In this document: positions 12,831-23,435 of the stretch, piece by piece
Layout of the letters: the number at the start of each line of letters is the position of its first letter
How positions within the stretch are numbered: position 1 is the stretch's first letter
From: Dioscorea cayenensis subsp. rotundata
Taxonomy: Eukaryota; Streptophyta; Magnoliopsida; Dioscoreales; Dioscoreaceae
Reading direction: 5' to 3'
Assembly: GCF_009730915.1 (NCBI RefSeq)
Contig: NC_052489.1
Span: 30,373,916 to 30,437,915 of the forward strand
DNA: 64,000 bases
Translations under genes and position numbers: made by a program
Notes under the pieces: model-generated
Seen by the model: the letters and a program-made list of their open reading frames with translations, nothing else
Told to the model about the DNA's origin: nothing
Databases searched by the model: none

Positions 12831-13136
12831 AATATTAACTTCCTTGTTATAAAGGTGCTTAATTAAATAAAAATTAATAATTGATGAATTTTTTTAGGAA
12901 AGATTCAATTTTTTTTTCTAATGCTATTTTTCATTAAAAAAAATAATAAGTTAGAAATAATAAAAATTAGATTTTTTTATTTATTTTTTTATTAAGGCAT
13001 GAAATTTATTTCTAGATGTATTACTACTTCAATAAGTAACTATTGTTTGGTAAAAAAAATAATAAATAACAAGAGATGCACTTCGTAACATGCATAAAAA
13101 TGTAAAAAATCAATTGAAGAACTGTGAGCAAATTAT

Positions 13137-13915
13137 ATGATTTATATAAATAGTTTATTTATAAATTTTGAAAAAAAAGGTAAACTCTTTCACTCGATCA
13201 CTTGTGTATTTTGCCATGCTAATGTGGAATCGGCCGATCACCTCCTTGTCCAATGTCCAGTGATTGCGCATGTTTGGAACTATTTTTGCCAATTACTTGA
13301 CCCCAGTTGTGCCCCTAAATTGTTATGTGATCTCTGGGACAAGTGTAGGAAAAACATCAAAAAACCACTCATTTATCTCTGGGATTTGCTTGCTCGTGCA
13401 ATCACTTGGACTATTTGGATTGAAAGAAACGCACGCATTTTCAATTCTATTTGTTGTCCTACTGTTACCATTATTGTTAAAATTGAGCACATGCTTCTTC
13501 TTTGGTTATCTGTAGCACCGGATTCGAAGAAAGCAAGATTGGAGGAGCCTATGGCAAAAGTTAAGTGGAGCCTTGAGTTTCTATCCTCCTCAGACCCGAC
13601 GCCGAGCGTCCCCCCTGAGAGCCCCCCAACACTGGCCCGATGTAGTGGGTCCTAGTCTGGTGTATCTCTTGAGGATCCCTCCTCTAGGGTTGTCTGTTGG
13701 TTGGTTTGTCGTTTTGTAATCACCTCTGGTGATGTTGGTCTGCGTCGGTGTAGTGGGTCCTAGTTTGGTGTATCTCTAGAGGATCCCTCCTCTAGGGTTG
13801 TCTCGTTCGTCTCTACCCTTAGGGGGTAGTGCGCGTTTGTTTCTTGTGTTTCAGTATATTCCCTCTTTTAATGAATGTGGTTTATCTACTTTTCAAAAAA
13901 AATAAATAAATAAAT
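13137..13915 (+). mobile_element. 5'-truncated LINE (non-LTR retrotransposon), 3' end with RT zinc-binding region
   Basis: The coding part (13137-13655) contains CVFCHANVESADHLLVQC, a Cys-x2-Cys...His-x4-Cys pattern, followed by VWNYF and later TWTIWIERNARIFN. That is the reverse-transcriptase zinc-binding region (zf-RVT) found at the C-terminus of plant LINE ORF2. The RT and endonuclease domains are missing, as is usual after 5' truncation at insertion. The 3' UTR holds a duplicated ~54-bp segment (13642-13695 and 13750-13803, sharing GGATCCCTCCTCTAGGGTTG). The element ends in an A-rich AAATAAATAAATAAA tail near 13898-13917. No clear target duplication was found. It splits an older duplicated flank sequence, so it inserted after that duplication. 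Confidence 0.8.
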
Positions 13916-13917
13916 AA

Positions 13918-16284
13918 ACTTTTGAGTTGCTCACTCGCTCCAACTCATGCACATGCCTTTTCTATTATAAATTCAACTATACTTAATTTTTTTATATATA
14001 TTATTAAATTTTCGCATCACAATCATTTTTTAATGTCTTGATTATGATTTTTGTTTTAAAAAACAACAAATGTAAATAAAAAATTATTTTAATGTAAAAA
14101 ATTTATCACCAATATAGAGTATATAATATATGACAACTGCAGACTAGGAAATAAATTTAAAGTGAAACAAATTTGTTTTTGGTTTTTTTAACTAAGTTAT
14201 GATATAACATTATTTGTTTTCTTAATTAATGTTATCATCCTAGATTTTATTTTTTGGTAAAACATGTGAAAATTCTAAACTAATGTCATTTCAAATAAAA
14301 TCTAACTTGGATTTTTGAGAGGTCTATCAATTGGTTTTTAAAAAGAAAAGAAAAGGAATGCATCATGCATGTGCTGTATTTTTATTAAATTATAAATATA
14401 TATAATTTAATTTATATCACATGTACATTTTGTGCATAAGCTATATATCTTGGGAGCATTTTACCCAAAAATACAATGTTTTGATAGCAAAAATGTGTGT
14501 TAAGATATTGATGTTTTTAAGAATAAGATAAATGCTCAGTTTATTTTGTGATTAAAATGCTTATAAATAATTTCAATATAAACGTATGAATATATTGATC
14601 ATACTCATATGTATTACCAGTGAAACAATTTTTTTTTTTTTTAACTACAAAGAGCAAAAACAATATCTTTTAAAAATAAGAAGTAAAAATTATTATTCCC
14701 CTTGGACATTCAATTTTGATTTTGAAGTCTATGTGCGTGTATTATTATTCATTAATCTTTATTTCTATAATTAATGCAGGGCCTCTCTATCACTATTACT
14801 TTTGCTTTAAATCTCTGATGGCTTCTAAGTCAAGTAGGGTCAAGTTGCCAAGTCTCTCTCTCCATTAATCAAATTCTATTGTTTCTTGTGTTACTTCTTA
14901 TATTAAAAGAATAAGTTAAAATAAATTCATAAAATTTAGATCTTAATTATAAATTCTATAAATACATAAAACGTATTTGTAGGTATATTACTAATTCAAT
15001 AAATAATAATAGTTAAAAAAAACTTATAAAGATGCATATTGTGACAAATTTATAAAGGCAAACAATATTTTTTTTAATTATATTTTATATGACTTCATGA
15101 TAAAGCAATTATCTGCTTTCATTTTTAAAAAACTTGTTTTTGAAATATACAAAATAAATAAGGTTTTCTATAATAAAACATATATTTTAAAAAAATAAAA
15201 ATATAAAAAATATAAAAATGATCTCCAACAAAAGTGGCCCTAAATTTTATATATATAAAATAAAAATATAAAAGAGATATTAATATTATTGTTGTAGTTC
15301 ACATTTGAGCTTGAAATAAGCTTCAAAAATTAAAAACATGCATGTTTAGCATAGGGTTTTCATTTCATTAATGTAAGCACCATCCTTATCACTATTACTT
15401 TCAATCATCTTTCAAATTGGCCTCACGGTCGAGTTATTTCACAAAGTTCTTTTTACTGAAAAATTCAATGCTTACATTTATATATACATTAAGCAAAAAT
15501 TGTAATGTTAGTTTTGATTAATTAAAGAAAATAGAACCAAGCATGCATAATTAAATTAATATTTATAAAAATATTAGTTGACATAAAAAGGCCAATAGAT
15601 ATAAAGTTATTATTTCCAATTACATGTTATATATAATATCATATAACACTACATTACCATACAATACCGATTTAGTTAATTTAACTCATCAGCATTTTCT
15701 AAAATGTGAAATGTCGCTAATCTTGCTATTGCATTTGAAGACCCTATGTTACATTTTATATATTATTTAGGTATTGCTGCATTTATGCACTTTAAGCTAT
15801 GAGCTATGACCCTCCTTGTTTTATAAACTGCATTTGTATTTAGAAAATTATGTTAGGATTATGTCTGCAGATAAGTTCGTTAGCTTTGAACTGCTTAGTT
15901 TCTTATGAGTGCCAAAGTAATTCTAGTCCGAATTCGCTTATCACTATCAATATAAAATAGAAAGTGTGAGGAGTTTTGACTCGACTGAGTTCAAAAATAT
16001 TCTCTTCTTTGATCGTTTCTTTTGTGCTTTTTCTCCTGCTTTATTCCATAATGCCGTCTCCATCATCAGTATTCAAGTGTGGCACCTTTGAAGGTATTTG
16101 AGGTGGTTTTGAAAAGAATGGTTTGGTGATATTTGTAAGCTATTAACGTTTTCCTTCTCACCATCTCAATCACTTTTAAAACATGGAAGGGTGATCTAAT
16201 GGCCTTATCTATATACACACCACAAGCCTAAGAATCCATAATTTCTTCTCTTTTCAATCGATTGCAATGCTTGTATCCATTTCT
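13918..16284. other. AT-rich DNA with faint repeat copies, no gene
   Basis: The region resumes the duplicated segment interrupted by the LINE (CACTCGCTCCAACTCATGC near 13930 matches the 10520 region). It includes weak relics of the ~185-bp repeat near 14775-14835 and 15360-15440. Stops are frequent in all frames. A segment at 15700-16160 is somewhat less AT-rich, but nothing in it is recognisable. Confidence 0.45.
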
Positions 16285-17410
16285 ATCACGTCATGGCTCA
16301 ATTGTATCTTCAATAATTTTATCATAAATCCAAGCAGAAAGATAGTAACTTGGCTGGTATTCATTGCTTTTGGATCTGAATTCCTTCCCATTGGCCATGT
16401 TTAAGTAGCATACCAAAACTATAAACATCACACTTCTGTGAGAGATAACACCACTTTTTGATATCAACTCTGGAGCAATATATCCTATAGTTTCTCTCTT
16501 GCAACATTGAGTGATACCAGCTATAGTTCTTTGGATATAGTTTTGCGAGGCCAAAATCGTAAACTTTTTGGATTAAAATTACAGCTTTAAAAAGAATGTT
16601 ATGGGGTTTGATGTCAAAATGTAAAATTTGCATATCGATCTTGTGTAGATAATCAAGTCCCCGAGCAACTCCCAATGCGATATCAATTAATTTGTCTAGA
16701 GAGAATTTGTGGTTAAGACCACTGTTGGATGAGAAGATAAACTTATCAAGAACAATTAGGCATGTACGCCATACATAAGAGCTTTTTATGCGCTATCCGA
16801 GCAAAAACCAATCGGCTTACTGTACATTTATATATAGTGAATCCTACCAATGGTCGAAACTTCATTGACATAAAATCTTCACCGCATTGTACTTAGAATT
16901 CGATCAACATCTTGATAGCAACAAGTCGGTCTCAAGGAAGCTGGCCTTTAAAGAAATAACTGATGCAAAACTAAAACAATATCTTTACTTTTATAGCCTT
17001 TAATTAGTCCTATTTATGTTTTATTTTATTTATATTAATTTTTGTTTTTGATCTTAGGGTCTCTTTGCATTTTAGGAGCTTTTTTAGGGTTTCCATTATT
17101 ATAAATGCTTGTAACTTCTAGTCTAAGTGAATGATCGAATAATTTTCCAAAATTGCAAGTTTCTCTTTTGTTTGATTGGTGCATCCACTACGCCAATAAC
17201 CGCATCCTCCTTGGCTAAGTTTCTCCTTGAAGTTGTTGGTCATAGTAATGATGTCGGTGTATGAATACAGAGTTGGTACAAGAGTTTGTTGGTTCCTCAA
17301 AAATTTTCTCCACAATATCGACGGATATCATCATTTGCACAATTTGTAAGAAATGAAAGCATATATAGTTAATGGCCCAAATACACATCTTCCCAACACT
17401 GCAAACACGG
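16285..17410 (-). pseudogene. Decayed LRK10L-type receptor kinase (transmembrane tail plus kinase domain)
   Basis: Read on the minus strand across several frames, the order is that of an LRK10L kinase exon. A juxtamembrane piece (LGRCVFGPLTIYAF) is followed by KFLRNQQTLVPTLYSYTDII and a degenerate glycine loop (KLSQGGCGY). After a VAIKML-like lysine region come GVARGLDYLHKIDMQ, the catalytic loop ILHFDIKPHNIL (a non-RD type), YDFGLAKLYP and ETIGYIAPELISKSG, ending in a WIYDKI-like motif. Multiple frameshifts and stops separate these pieces, the glycine loop is damaged, and no ectodomain exon is seen upstream (above 17740). It is a dead paralogue of the receptor gene whose ectodomain exon is at 8982-9770. 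They are not exons of one intact gene, because the kinase lies on the 5' side of that exon. Confidence 0.85.
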
Positions 17411-17435
17411 TTGAATAAGCAAAACTAAAAATAAG

Positions 17436-17738
17436 TTATAAACTCGATATTTTTATCTCTTCACCATTATAATGAGAAATTAATCTTAATACACTATTAG
17501 AAACCATTGAAATGAGACTAGAGAAGTCTGATTTATACCTCAGCAGTGCTTTGGCAATTTGCACAATATCACCACCATAAAATATAATTGGCATCACAAG
17601 ATAGTAATGCTTTCGATTGTGATTGTGGATTTCTATATAATAGAGAAATTTTGACTCAATTCCAAACACAATTACTTGAATCCTTTCTGTAGTTGAAAAG
17701 TTATAATTGGTGATATCCTGATACTGTGGCCCTGACAT
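17436..17738 (-). pseudogene. Possible relic upstream exon of the decayed receptor kinase
   Basis: One hundred codons open directly upstream of the kinase relic (MSGPQYQDITNYNFSTTERI ... VLRLISHYNG). The segment sits where an ectodomain-to-membrane exon would lie and is hydrophobic in part, but I cannot align it to a named domain. It may be a degraded ectodomain end or chance. Confidence 0.25.
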
Positions 17739-18824
17739 GTGTCCCTATCACAAAAGAATTGTTAGTATTAACTCCACTGATTTGGTATGCAAGTATAATA
17801 TACATTCATATAATCTTTTGGGAGAGGTTTGTACTTGCCACTCTTGGCAAATAGTAAAATTACTTGCCACTCCTCTCAATAATTTTTTATGGTTTAATTA
17901 GTGTTAATATGACTTTTTTTTACCCCCATTCTTTTGTATTGTTTTAGCAGTAGCAGTAGTGTGTATGTATATATATATTTCTTATAAAAAGAAAATTCCA
18001 TAAGGTTATATTACTAGTCTTCATTTTAATAATTCAAGATCGATCATTTCTCCTTTTAAATTGCGTCAGTATTTATTTCAAATTAATTAAGTCTCTCATG
18101 ACTTCCAAGTCAACCAAGTAATAAGTCTCTGATGTCTTTCAAGTCAACATATATATATATATATATTAAATTAGGTCTCTGAGGACTCCAAGTCAACTAT
18201 ATAATAATATTGAGAAACTAAACTCTTTAACATTAAATTAAATAATGTATGTAATTAATAATGTTTTTTAAATAATGACTTTATAATGTTTTTTAAATAA
18301 TGACTATATAAAGATCTTAAATTAAATAAGGCATACTACATGACAAATTCTTCCTCAAAGCTGGCATATACTATGTGTGATTGTTGTTAATAGTGTATAT
18401 TCGAATGAAAAAATTGTAACAAAAATTAAAAATATGTGGCTAAATCATAAGTTAATTTCTAAAACTAGGTGACCAAAATAAAAATACAAAAAAAACAAGA
18501 AATTATTTGGGTTGTTTACCCTTAATTATATTACATATTTCTTTGATGCACATGCTTGTGCTATCTATTTTGAGACTTTTCCTTAGTCACAATCTGATCG
18601 ATCGATCTGTGTGTTTAACTAAACCATCAATGATTATCACAGCAACATATTCATGAAATAGATCAAATGTGGAAGAATACCAAGAAAATTGAATGCAATC
18701 TAATCTAAACATCCTATTTCTAACTGGCCCAACATTAGCCCTCCAAAAAGCCCATATCTAAAAACCCAATAACCACAGCCCAAAACTAATGAATAACCTC
18801 AGATGTTTATACGAATATGAGGTT

Positions 18825-18857
18825 TCTTCTTCTTCTTCTTCTTCTTCTTCTTCTTCT
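18825..18857. repeat. (TTC)n microsatellite
   Basis: About 11 perfect TTC units. Confidence 0.95.
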
Positions 18858-19407
18858 AATTAAACCCATTTACCATTTATAATTCATAAAAATTGTTAAA
18901 GTTCTAGGATTATTAATTTCTATAACATGTATATATCAGCACTTTCATAAAATTATTATTTATTTATTTTTTATCATGTGGGGGCATGGCATTATCTCAA
19001 CATGTATAATTTATTTTCCATACAACAACTTTCACAGTAAAACAATTTTTTCAAAAATTAAATAAATAAGAAAAATGGTGATATTTAAAAAATTATCTGA
19101 ATTAACTTAAATATTTATACAGATGTTTATGTAATGAGGTTTGCTTGACAAATATTTAATATATTGATAAAGAATGCATAGCAAATATTATAGAATATTA
19201 TAATTTTCTTATTTGAGTTTCTTAATTTATTAATTACGTTACTTTTTGTTAAAGCAATGAGCTTCTTTCAATTAGTTTTTCTTTTTTACTTGAAAAATCT
19301 TTACCTTTCAAAATATGTTTGATTTTTATTTATTTTATTAAATAAATTATTTTAGTATGTTTTTTCATTCAGAAATTTAACATTAAGAGAACCTAAAGTA
19401 TACTTAG

Positions 19408-19410
<3 letters not shown>

Positions 19411-19468
<58 letters not shown>
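19411..19468. repeat. (AT)n microsatellite, about 29 units
   Basis: An uninterrupted AT dinucleotide run of 58 bases, the longest in the window. Shorter TA/AT runs occur near 7121, 12022, 12634, 40061, 41106 and 42357. Confidence 0.97.
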
Positions 19469-19471
<3 letters not shown>

Positions 19472-19683
19472 TATTTATTTGAAATAAATAAAATAGTCCT
19501 ATTAAATGAAAAACACATAACATGACAAAGCAACATTGTTAAAAATTTTATTTTGTTCATGAAGATGATATGAAAGAGAAAAGATTACCAACAAAAGGAC
19601 TCAAACTCAAAGTAACACATTCAACAAACATATATATATATATATATGACCAAAGATAGATAGCTGGCTAAGTGTAGCCAGGT

Positions 19684-21112
19684 TTAGGAACCAGTGTGAC
19701 CAGCCTGCTTGAGCCGGTTCTGAGCCAATTCCTTCACCTCCCTTGCCTTTGCCGCCAGCTTATACCTTGCTTCATCTAACTGATCAGCACCAGGAGGATG
19801 TTTTCCAGTTATGTACCTACATAAATGAGGATTTTTTTTTTTTTGGTGAGTAATTGATCATATTTATTAATATACCAAATATACATTCCTATTATTCTAT
19901 ATAGCAAAAGTTAAAACTTTTTTTTTTTTTGATTTAACATAAGTTAAAACTTGAAAGATAGCTTTTTTATTTTTTTTTAATAGAAGTTCCAAATTGGCTT
20001 GGTAAATAAGAATAGTTGTAGGGCATGCAAACAAAAAGCATTGTAAATTACTTTACAAAATTTATGTATATCTAAATTTTATTTAAATTTATTTTATGCT
20101 TATTAATGGTCTTTCAGCCTGTCGAGTGTAAAGTTCTGTATGGTGTTCATCTCCGAAAATTCATTTCTGGGAGGACTTAAAGATTGAAGTCAAAGCCCAT
20201 ATAGAATGAAAATGCATGCAAAATGAGCTTGCTCCATACCTAACGCAAGCTTCTCGTATTTTGTCAAAAAATAATTATTTTATGTTTATATGGAAAATTT
20301 TGAAATTTCAGGTTTGAACATGCCTCTAAACAAAGACTCAATTTAAGTAAAAATCCTAGAAGATACTTTGAAGGATCAAAAATTTGGTATGGAGGAGTAA
20401 AACTAAAGGAATAGCACGCTCAAGGAGTAAAAGAGCAAAAGTTCACTCATGAAAAGGGCTTTTTCTTAAAAGTAAGCTCCTAACAAGATCAGAAAATTTC
20501 CTTCTAGTCCTCAAACTTACAACGAACCAAAACTCATCCTTGAGGCACGAAACCTAAAGCAAAATAAAAAGGGTAAAATTCTTTTTAGCTCCCCAACAGA
20601 TTGAAAACTCCATTTTAATCCTTAAATGTAGCAGCCCATTGAGTACTAAACAAACCCCATTCTCGAGAAAGCAACTTAAGCAAGGCATAATTCCTTTTAG
20701 CTTCCCCAAAAGATTAAAAACACTCCATTTTTAGTCCTTTAATCAAACCAGCCATGTCAAAATTCCCTTTTTAGCTCCCCAGAAAATTCCATTTTTAGTC
20801 CTCAATCAAACCATCCATGGCCCAAAAAGAAGACCAAAAACGCAACTTGAGTAGCACTAGTACCCTGTACATCCAGTAGAGCACGGAGGCGCCGGCGACG
20901 CCGAAGCCACCGGAAACAAGAAACCCAGAGAAAATCAAGCAAACAGTGATGACGGCGGGGATAAGCACAGGGCTAAAGATCACCATCAATGGCGTGGCCA
21001 CTGTCAGAAAGATCACAGTGCTCACCAGCGTCAGCCCACACAGCATCAGCGTCGACCCTCCAGTCACCACCGCCGTCGCTGCCTTCACCACTTGCTGGTA
21101 GTTCTCCGCCAT
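19684..21112 (-). CDS. Oleosin (oil-body structural protein), two exons
   Basis: Exon 1 (about 20864-21112) encodes [15 protein letters not shown] and a long hydrophobic hairpin. It contains a perfect proline knot, [12 protein letters not shown] (P-x5-SP-x3-P), ending VLYWMYR. Exon 2 (19684-19816) adds [19 protein letters not shown] and a lysine-rich amphipathic tail ending GHTGS. The product is about 126 residues, a small oleosin. Oleosins coat seed lipid droplets: the hairpin enters the oil and the two arms lie on the surface. The splice junction is one base out of phase. The frame needs exon 1 to end at 20865, but the GT donor is at 20863-20862 within GGG, so one G appears extra. Seed-type promoter motifs lie upstream. 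The gene is head-to-head with the VAD1-like gene 1.36 kb away. Confidence 0.88.
20470..20820. repeat. Imperfect tandem repeat in the oleosin intron (about 4 units)
   Basis: Units of about 60-70 bp share TTTTTAGCTCCCCA and CCATTTTTAGTCCT. They can be followed at about 20480-20540 (weak), 20575-20625, 20687-20757 and 20758-20820. They lie inside the intron next to its donor. Confidence 0.6.
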
Positions 21113-21149
21113 TGATTCAGGACCGAGAAAGAGAAAGAAGAGGATGAGG

Positions 21150-21370
21150 CGTATATATAGAGGAGAAGGAGAAGGACGCGTGGCAATGGGATTGCATGCG
21201 TGGCGAGGAGGAGATAGTGAGGAGGTGACGCGTGGTGTGGTTTTGGTCGACGGTGACGAAGCTTGGGCTTATCCTAGCTCTATTATCTCTGTGCGGCATT
21301 TGGTCGAACACCTTGGTGGCATGAGCCGGAGCCTATGGTGCGGGTGGCTGACTCTGCGCGCCACGTGGAC
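21150..21370 (-). promoter_or_regulatory. Oleosin promoter: TATA box, RY element, ABRE/G-box motifs
   Basis: On the minus strand a TATATATAC box lies at 21151-21160, about 40 bases before the ATG. Upstream are an RY motif CATGCA (21193-21198), two ACGCGT-type ABRE-like sites (about 21176-21182 and 21228-21234) and a perfect G-box CACGTG (21362-21367). RY plus G-box/ABRE is the known combination bound by ABI3/FUS3/LEC2-type B3 factors and bZIP factors in maturing seeds. The motifs are seen; the seed-specific expression is inferred. Confidence 0.6.
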
Positions 21371-21552
21371 CGTCATATGACGACATGGAGGTCATTATGA
21401 ACCGCACCGACCTCTATATATATACTTCATATTGAAACGGTGCGCGCCTCTCACTTACACTCTTTGGGGCAATTGGTCGAACACCTTCATGGCATGGAAT
21501 GGTATTCTTTCTCTCTTTGGCATTTTATCGAACACCTTCACTGCATTTTGAT
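21288..21552. repeat. Three copies of a GGTCGAACACCTT-containing repeat upstream of the oleosin gene
   Basis: Copies start near 21297 (TTTGGTCGAACACCTT), 21472 (ATTGGTCGAACACCTT) and 21524 (TTTATCGAACACCTT). Each is followed by a GGCATG/TGCAT-like segment. They are direct repeats in the region between the two divergent genes. Confidence 0.65.
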
Positions 21553-22470
21553 ACAGAGCCCATAAATTTAAAATAATTTTTATTCTTAGAAAATGTTAAA
21601 TTATCTTGCCATATCGGATTGATGGCTAAGATAATTCGACTATCCAGACAGTTTCTAATGTAAATTTATATAAAAATACTTATTAAGAGTTAACTATTCG
21701 ATCGGTTGAAATTTGAATGATATGTGCACAAGACTGGCACTCGTAATATTGTTTTTAGTTTGACTTTCTAGAGCTGTATGGTTATGAAATTTTTAGGTGA
21801 TCGATAAATTATTTACTGACTTTTCTGTTTTTAAATGGATCACTTATTATTTATTTTTAAAAATATTATTAATAATTTTATAAATTATAGCGGTTCATTC
21901 TATAATGAAAGATAAGAGTATGAAGTTTTGATTATGGGTTATTAGTGAATGATCAATTTTTGTCAAATGCTGATTTGATTTAAACGCGGTATTTATTTTA
22001 AAAAATTAATAAATTAGTATGGGAGGTGGTGGGGTTGGAAATAAATAATTTATTAAATTTTTATTAAATTGTAGGAAATTATAATTACGTTGCCACGTCA
22101 ACACATCCACACCTCCATTCATCCACGTGGTGCAAAGTCAAAAGGAAGGGACGAATTTGGAATTTCATAAAAACCTACCGTTGCAGGGACAAGAAAATCA
22201 CAACAAAATTTTCAGGGACTTTTAAATAATTTAATTCCGAAATATTTAACACCTTTGCCAGCTCATCCTGCAAGTCAGCCCTTTAATATAAGTAACCGAC
22301 ACGCCATGAAATTCCCAAACTACCCCTCACTTCCCATTTGTTTTTCTATTTTGGATTCCTTTGTAACTCGACTTTCAAGAACTTCGAGAACCCCCATTGA
22401 AACCCCCGCCCTTTCGTTTTCCCACTTTCTCCAACCATTTACTCCTCTCTTCAACCACCGTTCTCCACCC
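21553..22470. other. Shared upstream region of the divergent oleosin and VAD1-like genes
   Basis: AT-rich DNA up to about 22080, then more balanced and C-rich as the 5' UTR of the VAD1-like gene is approached (22250-22470). A CCACGTGG motif lies near 22124. No gene is seen inside. Confidence 0.45.
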
Positions 22471-23392
22471 ATGGCCCTCGCCGCCGCTCCGCTGGACCAG
22501 TCCCTTCCGAGCATCGCCTTCTAGGGTTGTGTCACGCCAGGACGCTGAGGCCTCCCTCTGAGACCTCCTCCGTTTACTCCGCCGATCCGTCTGATCGCAG
22601 GGACGCTGAGATCTTGGTAGTTTTAATTGTGTTTGATTTTTCTATTGGGGGTTTGGAGTTGAGTTTGGATTCTTGGATTGGTTTTTCTTGGTTTTGGACT
22701 CAGGCTATGTCCACGCGGAGTGAGGAGTACCGGTTGTTGTTCCGTCTCCCGCCTGACGAGGTGAGTCTCTGATTCTTTTGGGGAATTGTGATGGATTTGT
22801 GACTGTTTTTATCCTAAATTTATTTGATGAGTCACTGATAGGAGTGTGAACCTAAATTTTTATTATTATTTTTATAAAAAGTGGATAAACCACAAATTTA
22901 TTGGAAAAAGAAGTAGTACAAACAAGCAAAGTATAAATTAATTAGAGAAGACTGAACCTAAATTCTTTAGGATTGTTATTCTTGATAAGATTGTTGTTGG
23001 AAAAAACTCTTATCTTTGAACAGTTTCATTTTGCATTTTGCTTTGTATTAGCATGCACTGAGTGAGATTCGTCAGGCATTCATAATTTAAGTACCACAGA
23101 GGTGGTGAGTTTTTAAATGAATTCTCATCCCTTTTCAAGCAACACTTCTTAAATCTTCAATTGTCAAATGAATTCTCACTTGAATTAGTTGGCACCCTTG
23201 TTTGAATTTGTAGTTTTATGCACAAAGAGATAGTCCACTTTATGAGGAACTCTTGGGCTATGTTTGTATCTTGAGGGATAATATTAATGTCATGACAATA
23301 TGTGGCTCATGAATTTGCTACATTATTCATTTTATTGTTTTTATGTTAAACAAATCAAAGCAGATAAAATTAACTGAGATCTGATTGATATA

Positions 23393-23435
<43 letters not shown>

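Larger units (their letters stand above)
17739..19683. other. Intergenic DNA with one ~185-bp repeat unit and microsatellites
   Basis: One unit of the ~185-bp repeat family lies at about 17960-18120 (CTAGTCTTCATTTTAATAAT ... TGACTTCCAAGTCAA). A (TTC)n tract is at 18825-18857 and a long (AT)n tract at 19411-19468. No gene is visible. The last part is presumably the 3' UTR and flank of the oleosin gene. Confidence 0.5.
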
